Shown here: one piece after another, positions 20,761 to 32,844 of the stretch
Numbering within the stretch: the first letter of the stretch is position 1
Layout of the letters: each line of letters starts with the position of its first letter
NCBI GenBank assembly: GCA_001695595.3
Contig: MBPM02000003.1
Location: 2,480,001 to 2,544,000 of the forward strand
DNA length: 64,000 nucleotides
Origin: Plasmopara viticola
Lineage: Eukaryota > Oomycota > Peronosporomycetes > Peronosporales > Peronosporaceae
Direction: 5' to 3'
The notes under the pieces: model-generated
What the model was told of the DNA's origin: nothing
Database searches by the model: none
What the model saw: the letters and a program-made list of their open reading frames with translations, nothing else
Translations under genes and position numbers: made by a program

Positions 20761-23700
20761 ATTCGCTTTCATGAGTTTCAAGCCAACATCATCGAAGTTA
20801 TCGATCAAATCGCATACAGCACTTCTATCAAGATTTATGCTGCAAAAGTTTAGGCCACTCCAGTGCCAAACTGCGGCAATGACTTGAGTTGTTAGCCAGA
20901 CTGCGATTCACCAACAATTAACTGCTAATATTCCACAATGAAGACTTGGTGGAGCTAAATAACGCTTCGGCACGTTCTCTTTACAATGGAAATTAGCTCG
21001 GAGCATTTTTTGCTAATTATACCCTTGACGTTACCCCGGACCCATTTTAGCAGCCGCCACGGTTGGGTCCTTTTCTAGCTAAGAGGATGACCATTTTAGC
21101 AGCTGTCACAGTTGGGTCCTATTTTAGCTGAGAGGATGACCCTTTTAGCTCTTGCTAGAAAAGAGAGGGGCAAAAACAAGATGCTGCTTTTAAGCTTGCT
21201 TTTGGCCTCTCGTTTTTCTGGCCTTTGTGAACAATTTGGCATTTTCGACTTTTCGTCTATCTAAGTTTCTTTTTGCCCCTGGAATTAGTCGTAGTCGATA
21301 TGCTTACTGCGCCTTTTTAAGGTCACGGGTTAACCCGATCTACGTCACATCCTACATACCGATTTGGCGGGACTACTGTCAAGTTAGTAATTCTTGCAGC
21401 TTTCCGCCACCCACTGTTACCGTCTCTTCCATTTTGCATTAGGCTTCGCCAAGGTATTGTCTACACCTAATTAGAGGCTTCGCATACCGACGTCTTATGG
21501 CTAGGTGCTGTAACAATTCCCTCTTGATAGTGCCTTCAGCATTTATTGCAAGCTATCAACTTTTCGACTCCCCAATTGAATCTCCCCAAATAGCATCACC
21601 TGTCAGTTTTCGTCCACGATGGGATTCGATACTGACTTGGCGCAGAGGTAGTAAGACCACTGCACCAACTGATCCGTTATAAAGAAAGGGATTTTAGTGC
21701 TTACTCTGATTGCATCTTCAGCACACTATGTGACTTAAAGTTTGTATGCCTACCGTCCTCGAGTTCCAGTATAGCCTACTTTAGTATACTTTGGACACGA
21801 TTTGGATACCGCAACAATAGCTAGGCAACTTGCTGGATAAAAATGTAATGAAATTTGTTTAACTACCAAGATTGCTATCGCTAGAGAGGCTTTACGCTAT
21901 TGTCACCTGCAACGGCAGCGCGCCATTCAAAGAGGACGTCTCAAAGGTGTGGGTTGCAGTACGAACAAGCATAGCCCAACATGCACCTGGTCAGCAGAGC
22001 TTGCAATTGCAGTGAGAATGACAATGGCTTAACAAAGAGATTGTTGTTAAAGTTGCCGGACCATTGGCACAGCACATTTGTAAGTGCTTTGCAGCTCCAC
22101 GAGATGCTAGTGGGCTTGATCAAAAGTCTTTTGTCGGTAATAAGTAAATAGTTGTCAGTCTACCCGTGGGCATCGAAAACTGTTGTAATAAGCAAAATTA
22201 AATTCAAAATGCAGCTCTATATCGATTTACCGCCTGGTCAGCAATTATCATGTCTTTTTTCAGCGACCCACTAAAAGAATCTAACAAAGTGCTGCAAAAT
22301 GGTCACTAGTTATTCATTGCAAGCATACTTTTTAGTGTTTGGGTATCTGGGTGTGCTCAACTACTTTTTGCTTTTATTAAAGTACTAAGTTTTTTAAGTT
22401 GGCGAGCATGCCTTTTAGGCTCAATATTTGCAAAGGCTACTCGTAAATGTTGAGGTAACGAACGCCCTGCACGACTACCTGACGGTTTTAATTGAGCCAA
22501 TCGGCCTTATCTAGGAAGTGACCTTGAGAATAGGAAGTTTAATGACTATATCGATCAGTCATTACCCAAAAGACGATAGTGAAACGATGACATGCTAACG
22601 ATCGCCGGAGCTTGAAATTCTCTCAGCAAAAAGACGGACCAGCTGGTGCAAGCATTTAGAAAATGGAGTCTGCATATCAGCGCTATCAATAAAAGACACT
22701 CTATGTGATTTACGCCTCGTTTCTCATAAACGGTGCGAGAAAAGGTGACTTTAATATATTTAGAATTTAAGATTCTATCTCAGATCCGACTGAGCAAACT
22801 ACCCCTGACCAGACTCACGAATCAACTCGTATTCACGTAATGCTAGCACATCGCTTCCGATTGACCATCCGTCCTTGTAGTTTATGCAGATGAGTGGTGA
22901 TTCCGGCTAAACTGATGCAAGATCACGACGCTGCATTCATGCCAGTGGATCTACCAATCGTACGCTTAAATAAGCGAGTAGAGCTATGACAAAAAAGAAG
23001 GCTTTGCTGCAATTTATGTACGCATGTTTCACAATGCTTCGGTTAAGGCGCTCGATTCTTCTTTGACTAATTTGATTGCATGATTCACAAGGAGAGATTG
23101 GCACATTGACCGCTCTCTATTCACGGTCATTGAAGGTCGTAAAAAGTACCAAAAATGAGGACAATATCAAGGGACAAGCGAAACAAGTGATAGTTCGCTA
23201 GAACTTGTAATATTTGTGGTCTATCGCCTTGTAGAAGCAATATTACCAGAAAAATGTCGCGGTCTTGTCTACCGCCGACTTATGCAATGAACAGCCTGTG
23301 ATTGACTTCGATGAATCAGCCCCACTCAGGCAATGCGTACAGTGCAATCATTTAAGAGTTATCTGGGTGGAAATATTGTGCATGCAAATCCTAGGTATAA
23401 AGTAGAGTGCCACGGTTTGCAATGGAGATTTGATCATTGGTATGAGAATGATCAAATAGATGTGTGGTTATATCGAGTCCAAGGCACCTGGTCGAGTCTC
23501 GCTTTGAAAATGTACACTAGACTGGCTAAAAATATGGCCGATGTATGAGCTCATATGTGACTGAGAAAAGTGGCTGCGACACTTGGCTTTGCCTGAAATT
23601 TCTATTACAGCGCCGAAAGAATGTTAACTCTTCTGACTTACTACCATTCTTGCAATCAGAGTTTAGAACTCCGTGTCGCGCATGTCCTGTGTCGCGCATG

Positions 23701-26700
23701 GAGCTGGAACTTATGTCAGCGACACTTCCACTTGATTATCATTTTTGGGCATGGACGTTCTCGTTTGAGAAGTTATCAATCACGGTGCTGGTCTTAGTCT
23801 AGAAAGCTTAGGTGTATAAAGTGGTGATGAAAGAGAAAACGGTTTATGTGCGCTTGAAAAGAGCGGGTCCGCCAAGTCTCTTTCAAAGTATTTATTGAAT
23901 CTTTTCTCATTTCTTCGCTGAGCTATTGGTAGTGGATTACCTCTTCACATCAACGACTTTTCCTCGGACGGATTGGCTCCATAGCATCTGCTAACGGTTA
24001 GCTCTTTGACCTCAGCAAAAATAACGTGATTGATCTAAACGTTCACTCTCCTTTTTATCGTCTCTTGCTGCCCAATGGCTATTTTATATCTTCAAACTTC
24101 TGCCGGGCGATACAATCTGTGACGAAACGATCTTATCCCGGAGGCGAGTACTTGGAAGCTCGTGAAGTACCTCCCATGGGACGGATCTGAAGATTGGGTC
24201 CGATTTGTCGCTTTTTACGACGTAAAATGAATCGTTCATGTCATGAGACCTTGCGATTGACGTACGAGAGAAATAGCCATTAGCAGTCATTCAGAAATAG
24301 AGAAAGCTCGACCCATCTGAAGCAGCAGTGCTACATGCGCGTGTGGACAACAAAAAAGGAGCGGGAAGCTGATGGTCAGCGCTATAACCTGCAAACGCAT
24401 ATTGACACGTGTATAAAACGATGTTGAAAGGATAAGGTGAAGCAACCAACAAGAGCCCCAGAGAACGTCAACAGTGACCCAAAAGCAAATGCATAAGAAA
24501 CCGAATTTAGATGCAAAGTTTGTCGTCTTGCACTTCAGGTCTTGAATCTGGGCACCTAGATCAACCGATCTCACGGCAACCCGTAGTGATCAGTACTGCT
24601 TTGATACTTGAGTATAGGTGATTGCCACTTGCACTTGTACACCGGCAATCTACAAGCTGAGTTATATGAAGAAGCTAGGACACAGATGAGTCCGAGCGTG
24701 GGGATGAAAGGTACATACCTTTATCCCGCGCGCTCAGGGCTTTGACGAAGGAAAGAGCATGGTGAAAGAGGATTGTCTCACTGGTCACCTTGCGTTCGGT
24801 ACCGGCAACCTAGCGGTACCACTCGAATTACGACTTATATGTTTTCTCACCAGGCTCTTTTACTGCGCTGAAAAGATATCAGAAGAATCACTCTTGATAT
24901 ATTCGGTCCTTAACGATGCATTGAGGATGATCTATGCGTATCGACTGTCAATTAGCATCAGAAGCACGTAACACGTTCCATTCAAATACAAAAAGACCGC
25001 GAGCTACCCTTCCAGTTTGCTTTGCTCCGACTTCTGGACGCTGGTGCCCTCTTAAACGCTCTATGAGCGATGTATCGCACAATTATCTCATCTCTTTAGG
25101 TATAAAAATATCGCCATAACGTGATCGAGGCTAACACGACCATTTTCGCCAAAGAGCACAAGAGCTAAGCACTTTCGCCGCTTTTCGACTGAAAGCCGTG
25201 AGCAACTCAGGGTCAAACGATTCGCCGCTGCATAGATTCTGCACTTCAGCGGCGGATTCAGATTCAATTGAACCTGAGTTGCTATGGAGATGCGGAATGA
25301 TCAGGCTAGAATGTGTCGAAGCAATTGAATCAATTTTAATCAAATTAAGGCTGTTCGGTGAGGGGTCCAAGCCATGCTCCACCGGCCACACGACAAACCC
25401 GAAGTGCTCTCATTGCGGGTCAAATCTAAAGATCAAAGCATTTGACGCGTTAGCGCTGTGGCAAGAGAGAGTTTCCAGCTGATCGATGCCATTGTGGTCA
25501 GCAATATGGTCGGTGATTCACTTTAATATAGCTGAGCTTATAAATTAATTACCTCCCAGATACACATGTTAAATTCAAGCCATCAGAGCTGCATCAAAGC
25601 CATATGACAAAGCTTTGCTATATACGACTGAGGTAGTGAGACACCGATAGCTTTAAGCAAACAGCAATCAGGTGCTCGACGGCTGGGGCATTCAAAACAG
25701 GTAAAACGTGCGTGAGTTGGCAGCGATAAGGTAAAGCGGTGAATGCTCGCAGCGGCAGTGCTTGGAATGAGCATTCTAGTAAATAAGTTGTGGGAGCTCA
25801 AAATCTTAAATCCGCTATTAGTGATCAATGCAATTTTTAAGAAAGCATCTTCAACGGTGGACGCATTCAAAAGCCAAGCAGACCTGTTAAATAGCTAGAC
25901 CAGAAAACGTAAGAGATTGTAGCCAAACCTGATAGACCCTAGCTAGACTCATGGTGCTTTAGTGTTAATTAGAAGAGCTGTAGGCTAATTTGAGTGGTAT
26001 ATTGATTGAGTCAAGAAGATACATCATTATGATAGGGACAAAAATTGAATGTAGGTTTGCTTCATAAAATTGACATGACATGCAATTTTAAAAACAAAGC
26101 TGCAATTCAAATGCTCAACTATGTTTCTATTCTCATCACAAAGACACCACGTTTGTCGAAAATGGCGTTCGATAGTGCAATACGCATTTCAAGTCAGCTG
26201 GCCTTAATTGCTGATTACGGCGGGCATATCAAGGTAATTTCTTGCCGACATAGCAGAGCCTTCCCACGCTGTTCACATATCGAAAACGTAAATTGGACGA
26301 CAACGCTCGAAAATAAGCGAGCCTACGTAAAGGTAAGAGAGCACTTTAATTGCTTTCAGCCAGCGATATGTGGTCGAAAATGTCTGAATGGGGAGCAATG
26401 GCTGTAAGCGGAAAGCTACATTAACCTATGTTAAAAGCTCTCTGCACGCTAAAGCGAAGCCATATAATTGGTGGCTTCCCGAATACACCATCGCTTTTTA
26501 TACCAATTGTATATAAAGAGAGTTTTGGCGAAATCTCGAAACGGATGTAGTCACCGCCGTAATTGCGATAGCGTAATCAGTCGCTGAACACAGATTATAG
26601 GTAAGGTAGAAGAACGCATAAATGCTCTATCGAATAGATTGCCCATTCACAAATTGATCCACAAGAAAGAAGAGTTTTTGGGTCGCAACCCTTCCCGCAC

Positions 26701-26888
26701 GCCTTTGTTTTGTGTGCTCTCTTTTAATAGTTACATTTCAATCACGCACAAATCCTTGTGAAATAATGGCGCTTTTTAGCCAATTGATAAGCCCCCCTTT
26801 TTAAATCTAACTTTCACTCAAGTACGAGCAAACGAACACACTCCCTCGTTTCAATGACAGTCGCACGGGAGTTTGTAGCTTGGTAACG
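20761..26888. other. Six kilobases of decayed DNA without a supported gene
   Basis: No ORF here resembles a known family. The longer ones (23333-23548, 25198-25482, 26045-26407 plus; 24574-24287, 25870-25583 minus) lack domains and are interrupted soon after. A pair of direct repeats lies at 21030-21150 (listed separately). A short signal-peptide-like frame lies on the minus strand at 24400-24287 (see findings). The last 200 bases should hold the CEP135 promoter. Confidence 0.5.
21040..21144 (+). repeat. Two-copy direct repeat of about 50 bp
   Basis: The block 'cattttagcagc...gttgggtcc...ttttagct.agaggatgacc' occurs twice in a row, differing at a handful of bases, and a third partial start ('ccttttagct') follows. 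It lies about 300 bp past the recognisable LINE end and could be part of a LINE 3' or 5' untranslated region. Confidence 0.65.
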
Positions 26889-29800
26889 ATGGCACCGTCG
26901 GCGAGCGAGGTCTTGACGGCGGTCGTCGACGTGCGCAGCGTCGGGGAGCTACAGAGTCAGCTACGTGCCATGTCGTATGTCGAGGTAACAAGAAATTCCT
27001 CTCTGCCTTTCCCTTTACCGTTTGCCTACTGAAGTTACCGCCTCTCTTGCTGCAGCCCGTCGGCGTGGAGAGCGCGCCACTGGTGCGTCGACTTCTTTCA
27101 GACTTGTTGACAGCTGCTGAGGCACGCGAAGCAGCGGAAAAAAAGCTCGAGAAGACGCAACGAGACGTGCTCGAATTATCTCAGATCCTCCTACCGCTGC
27201 GCAAGGAAAACGCACAACTTACGAAAGAGAATAATAGTGTACGGCGAAAGGTGGCACAAGGTAGATATTGGGGGCTAATGTGCACCACTTTATGTCTCAG
27301 CTACATTTGGAGATAATTCATCAAGAAGAGGCAATTACAGAGCGGGAAAAAGTCTGCGAGCTGCAGCTGGAAGGACTGCGAGATGACATTAAGAAGCTAC
27401 AGTTCCTCTATACGCAAAAGACTCAACAGTGCAATCAGAGAGTAGGTGGAACATGAGATAGATTACTTGACTTGAGGTGTGTTTTAACGTGTAGTGCTCT
27501 ACCCATTATTAGGAGCAAGAGGTCGCGAAACTTCAGGCGACAGGAGAAGCGATACCATTGACTGATTCGGCATCTATGGACGTGCACCAGTCGCAAGCGA
27601 AAATGTTGACGGAAAGGCAACAGGCAACTGCTGTGCGACAAGCAGAGCAGCCAAATGAAGTGGCTACAGAGCTGCAGGAACGACTGCAAAAGCTTTCGCG
27701 AGAGAACGAACAATTGCGAGCTCAGTGCCAAGAGTTTATTGAAAAAGTAGCTAAGCGAGACCAGGAGATTGACCGACTGGCAAATGTATCGGTCAATGTG
27801 GTTAACGATCCTGAACGTTCGGCGAAAAAGTTGCAGCATCTGGAAACTCAATCTGAGACGAGATTGAAACAGGAAGCGACGGAATTGCAGGTAGAACAGC
27901 TGAGTATGCAAGTAGGTCTCTTGAATGATCAAGTGGTCAAATATGAGAGCCGATTAAAGGAAGCGACGGAGCAAATTCGCCGAAATGATACCATTGCGGA
28001 AAAGCTGCAGTACGTTCAACTTCTCGTCATTAGTAGTCTTTTGTTGCTATCTAGGCAAGCAAAGTTATTGCTCGACTGACTTTGTGGTCTTCTGACACTT
28101 TGTAGTCAAGCTGAAAGTGATCGGGAGCATTTTGTCAAAGAATTTCATTTGCTGCAAGCGAAATATCACGTACTGGAAGAAGAACACTTGCAGTGTGGAG
28201 ATATTTACCACGAAGCAAAGAAGGATTTAATTTCTCGCACTTCTGATGCTGCTGATGATGCAGAGGAGACAGACGACACGATTAACTTAGCGATGCTGAA
28301 GGAGCAAGTGCAGACGCTGACGACTCACAAAGACCGCCTTGAAGATGCTCTTCGTGCGATGCATTACGACAAAATTTCGTATACGAACGCTCTCTCAAAC
28401 GCGAATTCGCATAATCGTGTGCTGACGAGTGATCTGGCTCGTGCGGAAGCTAAGCTTAAGGAGTTAAATGTGGAGAAAACAAAGCTGGAACAGTCCTTGA
28501 CAGATGCAAGATCGTCTCTGAATGCACACACACGCGAGCTTGATGTTTTGCGCGAGTCGCTGAAGCAGAGTGAAGATAATCGTGCGCTAGAGAGCGAAAA
28601 GAATGCGTCTCTACATCGCGAATTACGCTCGATGGATCAGCTGTTATCCCAGCGCGATGAAGAATGTCGGTCTTTAAATCGTGCATTGCTGGTTTCAAAG
28701 GGAGAAGTAGAGCGTTTGACTGGTAAACTTGACAGATTGGAAGCTTCGATAGCGGAGGGAGATGGAAGTCTAAACAGCAAAAAGGCGTTGTTTGCACAGG
28801 AAATCAAGTGGCTGGAAGAAGCGCGACATGAACTTCGTCGTGAAAAGGAAGAGCTGATGCTTCAGGTTATCAAGCTTGAAGAAGAGCTGCAAAAAACCAG
28901 TGTCTCTTTGGAAGAGGCAACACACGACAAGGAAAAACTTTTGGAACGAATAAGCGTTGCGTCTACGATGGAAATGAATCTCGAATCTATGGTAGAGGCA
29001 AAAAAGCATGAGTGCGCTGACCTCCAGCGACAGCTCGTAGAGAGTAACGAAAAGGTTCACGAGCTCACGGACAAAGAGAGGCAAGCGCAAGTACTACTAC
29101 GCCGTGCCGAAGAGACGGAGAACGAAAAGTTGGCGATACAGAATGAGGCACTGGCGCTGAAACGACACGTGGAGGAGTTGCGTGATCAAAATGCGAGTTT
29201 GAAAAATCGAGAGGAAGATAACAAATTGTACATCAAGAGGCTAGTAAATCAATGTCAGAAATTGCAGTCTGAAATTGCTTTGGCAAACAAAAATTGCTCT
29301 ACTCTCGAGAAGGAAAAAGCCGAGCTGCAAAATAATTATGACAATGCGGTGATGGAGCTTCGTACTGCCCGCCAGACGTCAAATCATTACCAGAACGAAT
29401 TTGAAAAGTTATCGAAAGAGATGCAAGCTCAACAACACTCGCTTTCCTCCGGGCAGAACGCGTTACAGACGAGTCAAAGCTCAGTAAGCGAGTTAAAAAA
29501 CCAAATTCGTCAACTTCAAAGTGAGCTAAAGTTGAAACAAACCAATTTTCATCAATTGGAGACACGCTTTGAGCAGGAGAGGGCAAGTCACAAAAGCGTG
29601 CAGGCGCAATTAGTTTTGCTTCAAGGTGAGCTTTTGCAAGTCAAGGAAATGAATAGTGCTCGTGAAGTCGCATTGAAGCAACTGCGTGCTGAAGTTCAGT
29701 CCAAGCATCGTGCGCTGACGGAAAAGACGGAGGCTGTCGAGAACTTTAATCTTTTAATTGAGCAAATGGAGTCGTCCCGTGACCAAATGGTCTTTCAGAC

Positions 29801-31635
29801 AAAACAGCGGCAGCAACAAATTCAGCGCCAACAGCAAGAGATGGACGACTTGAATACAAAGATCAGTTCCATGGAAAATGAATTGTTAGCACGAAATGAT
29901 GAGATCTCGGCGCTGAAGAAGCTGGTTCGAACACTGGATAGTGAGAAAGATGCTGGAAATGATCAGCTTGATGCGCTGACTGAAAGATATCACGAAATGG
30001 AAAAGCAGAACAAGGAGCTGCAAAAGACGTTGCAGATCAAAAAGACCGAGATGACGGGAATGCACGAGCAAATGAGCAATGTGGTGAACAAATTGAACGA
30101 AACTGAAGACAAGTTGAGCAAATTGCAAGAGCAATTAACGTGTTTGGAAAATGAAGTCGATCGGTTAGAGCATGTAAAGGGAATGCAGACTGCTGAGTTG
30201 TCAGCCCTTGCGCAAGACTTGGAGAACATGACAATTGAAAACCAGGCGATTAGTGAAGAATGCACTCGCTTGCAACACTTGGAGCACTCGCTGGCGCAAT
30301 CCACAAAGAATATGAAGCAAAGTACGCGGGAAATCGAGCGGGAACGCGACATCTTGCAAATCGAGCTCGAGGATTTGCGACACACGTATCGATCATTAAT
30401 TCAGGAGCATGAAGGCATGCAAAAGGCACGGACGGAACTCGTTGCACTGCAGGATGAACTAGCTGTCGTCAACGAATCGTTGAGAAAGCAAGTTGCTACA
30501 CTAGAGAACCAGGTTCAAGTGTCAAAAGAGAAGAACGCGACGTTGACGACCGAAGCAGTGACGTATCGTGAACAAGTCAGTTTTCTCACCGAAAAGTTGC
30601 AAGTCAGTGCAGAAAAGCAGGACGATCTCCAGGGTCGTATGCAGCAACTTGAACAGGATTTGGACGCTCAGAAACAAGTGTCTACTGAGATCTCTGCCCA
30701 ACGATATGGCGCTCAAGCAGAAAATGCAGCTGTCTCGCAGCGGATTGTGCACTTGGAAGCGAAACTAAGTAATGTCAAATATGAAGTGAAGGCGTTGCAG
30801 GACAAACTTCGTGCTGAACAGACACAACGGCGAAGTCTGGAAGAAGTTGCATCGAGTCTTCGTCAAAAAATTGCCAACAACGACAGCGTCATTTCACATT
30901 TAGAGGAGCAACGCAATGCCATGGCACAAGAAATTCAAGCATGTCATCAGCGTCGAGTTTCAGCTTCGACTCCTTTGATGGATATGTCCGAATTTAATAG
31001 AACGCCGTCACCAATTGACCAGGCCTCGCGTACATCAACACAAGGTGCTGCTCGCGTTCGGAGAAAGCGTCAATCTTCATCACGCTCTTCAAGTGATTCG
31101 CCACCATCAATTGCGAGAGAAAGCACCCCAGATTCTGGTGGGAATGCGTCCAGCTCGTCTTCATATCATCCTTTACATGCGCTAGAAGAGGCTCAAATGA
31201 AGTGCCAAGAACTAGAAGATCGTCTGGCACTGCAAAACGATACTATAAAGGTACATTTTAAAGTCGGTTGGACTGAGGTTTGGATCGTGTTTTATCTAAG
31301 ATCTTGAATGCGGATATACAGCAATTGGAGCAATCTCGAAGTAAGTTCAAGCGATTTGCTGCAAAATATGAACGCGAGATTGAGCAGGTATTACTGTTTC
31401 AGTGTTTGGCTTGTGGAATGCGGTTTCATGATTGATTTGCCTCTGCTTTCTTCTCTAGCGCGACAGGCGAATTGAGGAGCTACAGAGCAGTTCTCACGCC
31501 TCGTCTGTTGTGTCACCTGACGCACGACCACATCGCTCTCGCCATTCTCGTTCTTCTTCATCATCGTCATCATCTAGCCGATCGGTCAGGCAACCTGTTC
31601 ACGCCAATGCCACCACCACACCCACTTCGTCTTGA
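26889..31635 (+). CDS. CEP135: Centrosomal/basal body protein CEP135 (BLD10) homologue, seven exons
   Basis: I reconstruct exons 26889-26984, 27056-27250, 27301-27441, 27513-28009, 28106-31250, 31301-31387 and 31459-31635, giving about 1445 residues. Most introns are phase 0; the fourth is phase 2. The N-terminus ('VESAPLVRRLLSDLL', 'ILLPLRKENAQLTKENN', then 'LKFLY'-like 'LQFLYTQKTQQ') follows the conserved N-terminal region of CEP135, where '..CLPLVEKLFSDL', 'ENARLSRENN' and 'LKFLNNQYA' occur in that order. The remaining 1000-plus residues are an almost unbroken coiled coil; the end is Ser/Arg-rich. CEP135/Bld10p is a cartwheel-spoke and microtubule-binding protein needed for centriole and basal body assembly. 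The 50-base second intron is a choice made to keep phase and homology; an alternative GT ten bases downstream would shift the frame. Confidence 0.88.
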
Positions 31636-31757
31636 AAAAAGAGGGCTAAAGGTCCGACGCCTGTTCCGACAACGCGAGCGCATTATATGGTGTAGATCGT
31701 GCTCGAGATAATTGTGGGCACAAATGGAGTCTTACGCTCCACTGCGAAAGCCGCGAT

Positions 31758-32044
31758 TTAATAAAATTTCAGCTTCTTCCGAGTCAAAAAATCGTCTATA
31801 GCTTCACGCGGTGTGCAAACGAGCTACAATTACTTACGAAGAGAGTAAAGTGAGCAGGTATGAATTTATAAGTCTCATTTTGTTGTCGTTGACCGACAGT
31901 GTACACTAATTTCATGATGCATTTCCTACTTCTTTGTTGAAAGACCACGGTCAACGACTCTTTATGGCCAATAAATTCGCCCGTATCTGCTGAGCATGCA
32001 AGGTCGTTTGCTTGTTTTTGATGGGAATGAGAGGAAGCGGTCAT
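31758..32044 (-). CDS. Possible small two-exon gene
   Basis: Exon 32044-31907 (46 codons from an ATG, 'MTASSHSHQKQANDLACSAD') can be joined by a phase-0 GT-AG intron (31906-31824, ending 'ttgtag') to exon 31823-31758, which encodes 'LVCTPREAIDDFLTRKKLKF' and a stop. The spliced product would be 67 residues with no signal peptide or membrane segment and a basic amphipathic C-terminus. It converges on CEP135 with 122 bases between the stops. I do not recognise the family. Without the intron the first exon reads on for 36 more codons, so the model is a proposal. Confidence 0.35.
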
Positions 32045-32844
32045 TGTGCCGAATTTGATCGGTCAAGTCACGACCATCTAGATTTTTCCTAGGCTATCGT
32101 ACAGAACGATTTGACTGTGTAACGTGGAGTAATTATCGAAGGATCATGTCAAGAATTGCTGCAACTTCTTGTTTCTAGCAACTAAAGCAATCAGTGGGTA
32201 TCCAGAAGGGGGGAGCTTTCAAAGGACTTTTGATAATCCTTGTGTAAAACGCAAAACCTTTTTATGGTCGATTGGACAAACAGGCGAAGATGAAGTCAAC
32301 GGCAATCATTAACTAGCGTCTTTCCAGTTTCATACTGCAAAGCTGAAGCACAAAAGGTCAAAGGCAGCATCTGGCGCATGAGAGAGCATCTAATGGTCAG
32401 ATTGCTGCTGCGGATTAGAGCCTCGAAAGTCCCCCCGTCGTTTCATTTCTGCGCTTTCGTGTATTTCTTGCTGTAGCTTGAATAAGTCGGTGCTTGCGTC
32501 AATTTGGTTGGCTTCACCCATGATCAGCCCGGTCTCGAACCCTATCGAGCTTTTTGCAATTCATGCTATAGATACTAATTCGTAAAAATCTCCGAAGGTG
32601 TCGATCACTGATACTTTGCGCTGAAGAACCTTATAAAGCTGGTTTTTAATGATACAAGCTTATCGGTCAGATTAAGCATCGAGTACAATACTTGTTCTGT
32701 GCTAATTTGGCACTTCCTAAACACTTGTATGTGATGTGTTTTATGACACTACTAAGAAGGTAGTACTAAGTATTACTACTATTAGTAGAGGTAGTAGTAG
32801 TACTGTTCGTTTCTCTAGTCGACCGTACGCTTCAACCGGCGGCT
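32045..32844. other. Promoter-containing region upstream of the P5-type ATPase
   Basis: No gene seen. An imperfect inverted repeat rich in TACTA/TAGTA units (about 32761-32804) lies 40 bases before the ATPase start and could form a hairpin in the leader or act as a binding site. The rest is unremarkable. Confidence 0.45.

Noticed and set aside
28456..30752. Long minus-strand ORFs across CEP135
   Set aside because: Shadows of a coiled-coil gene whose biased codons keep the opposite strand open.
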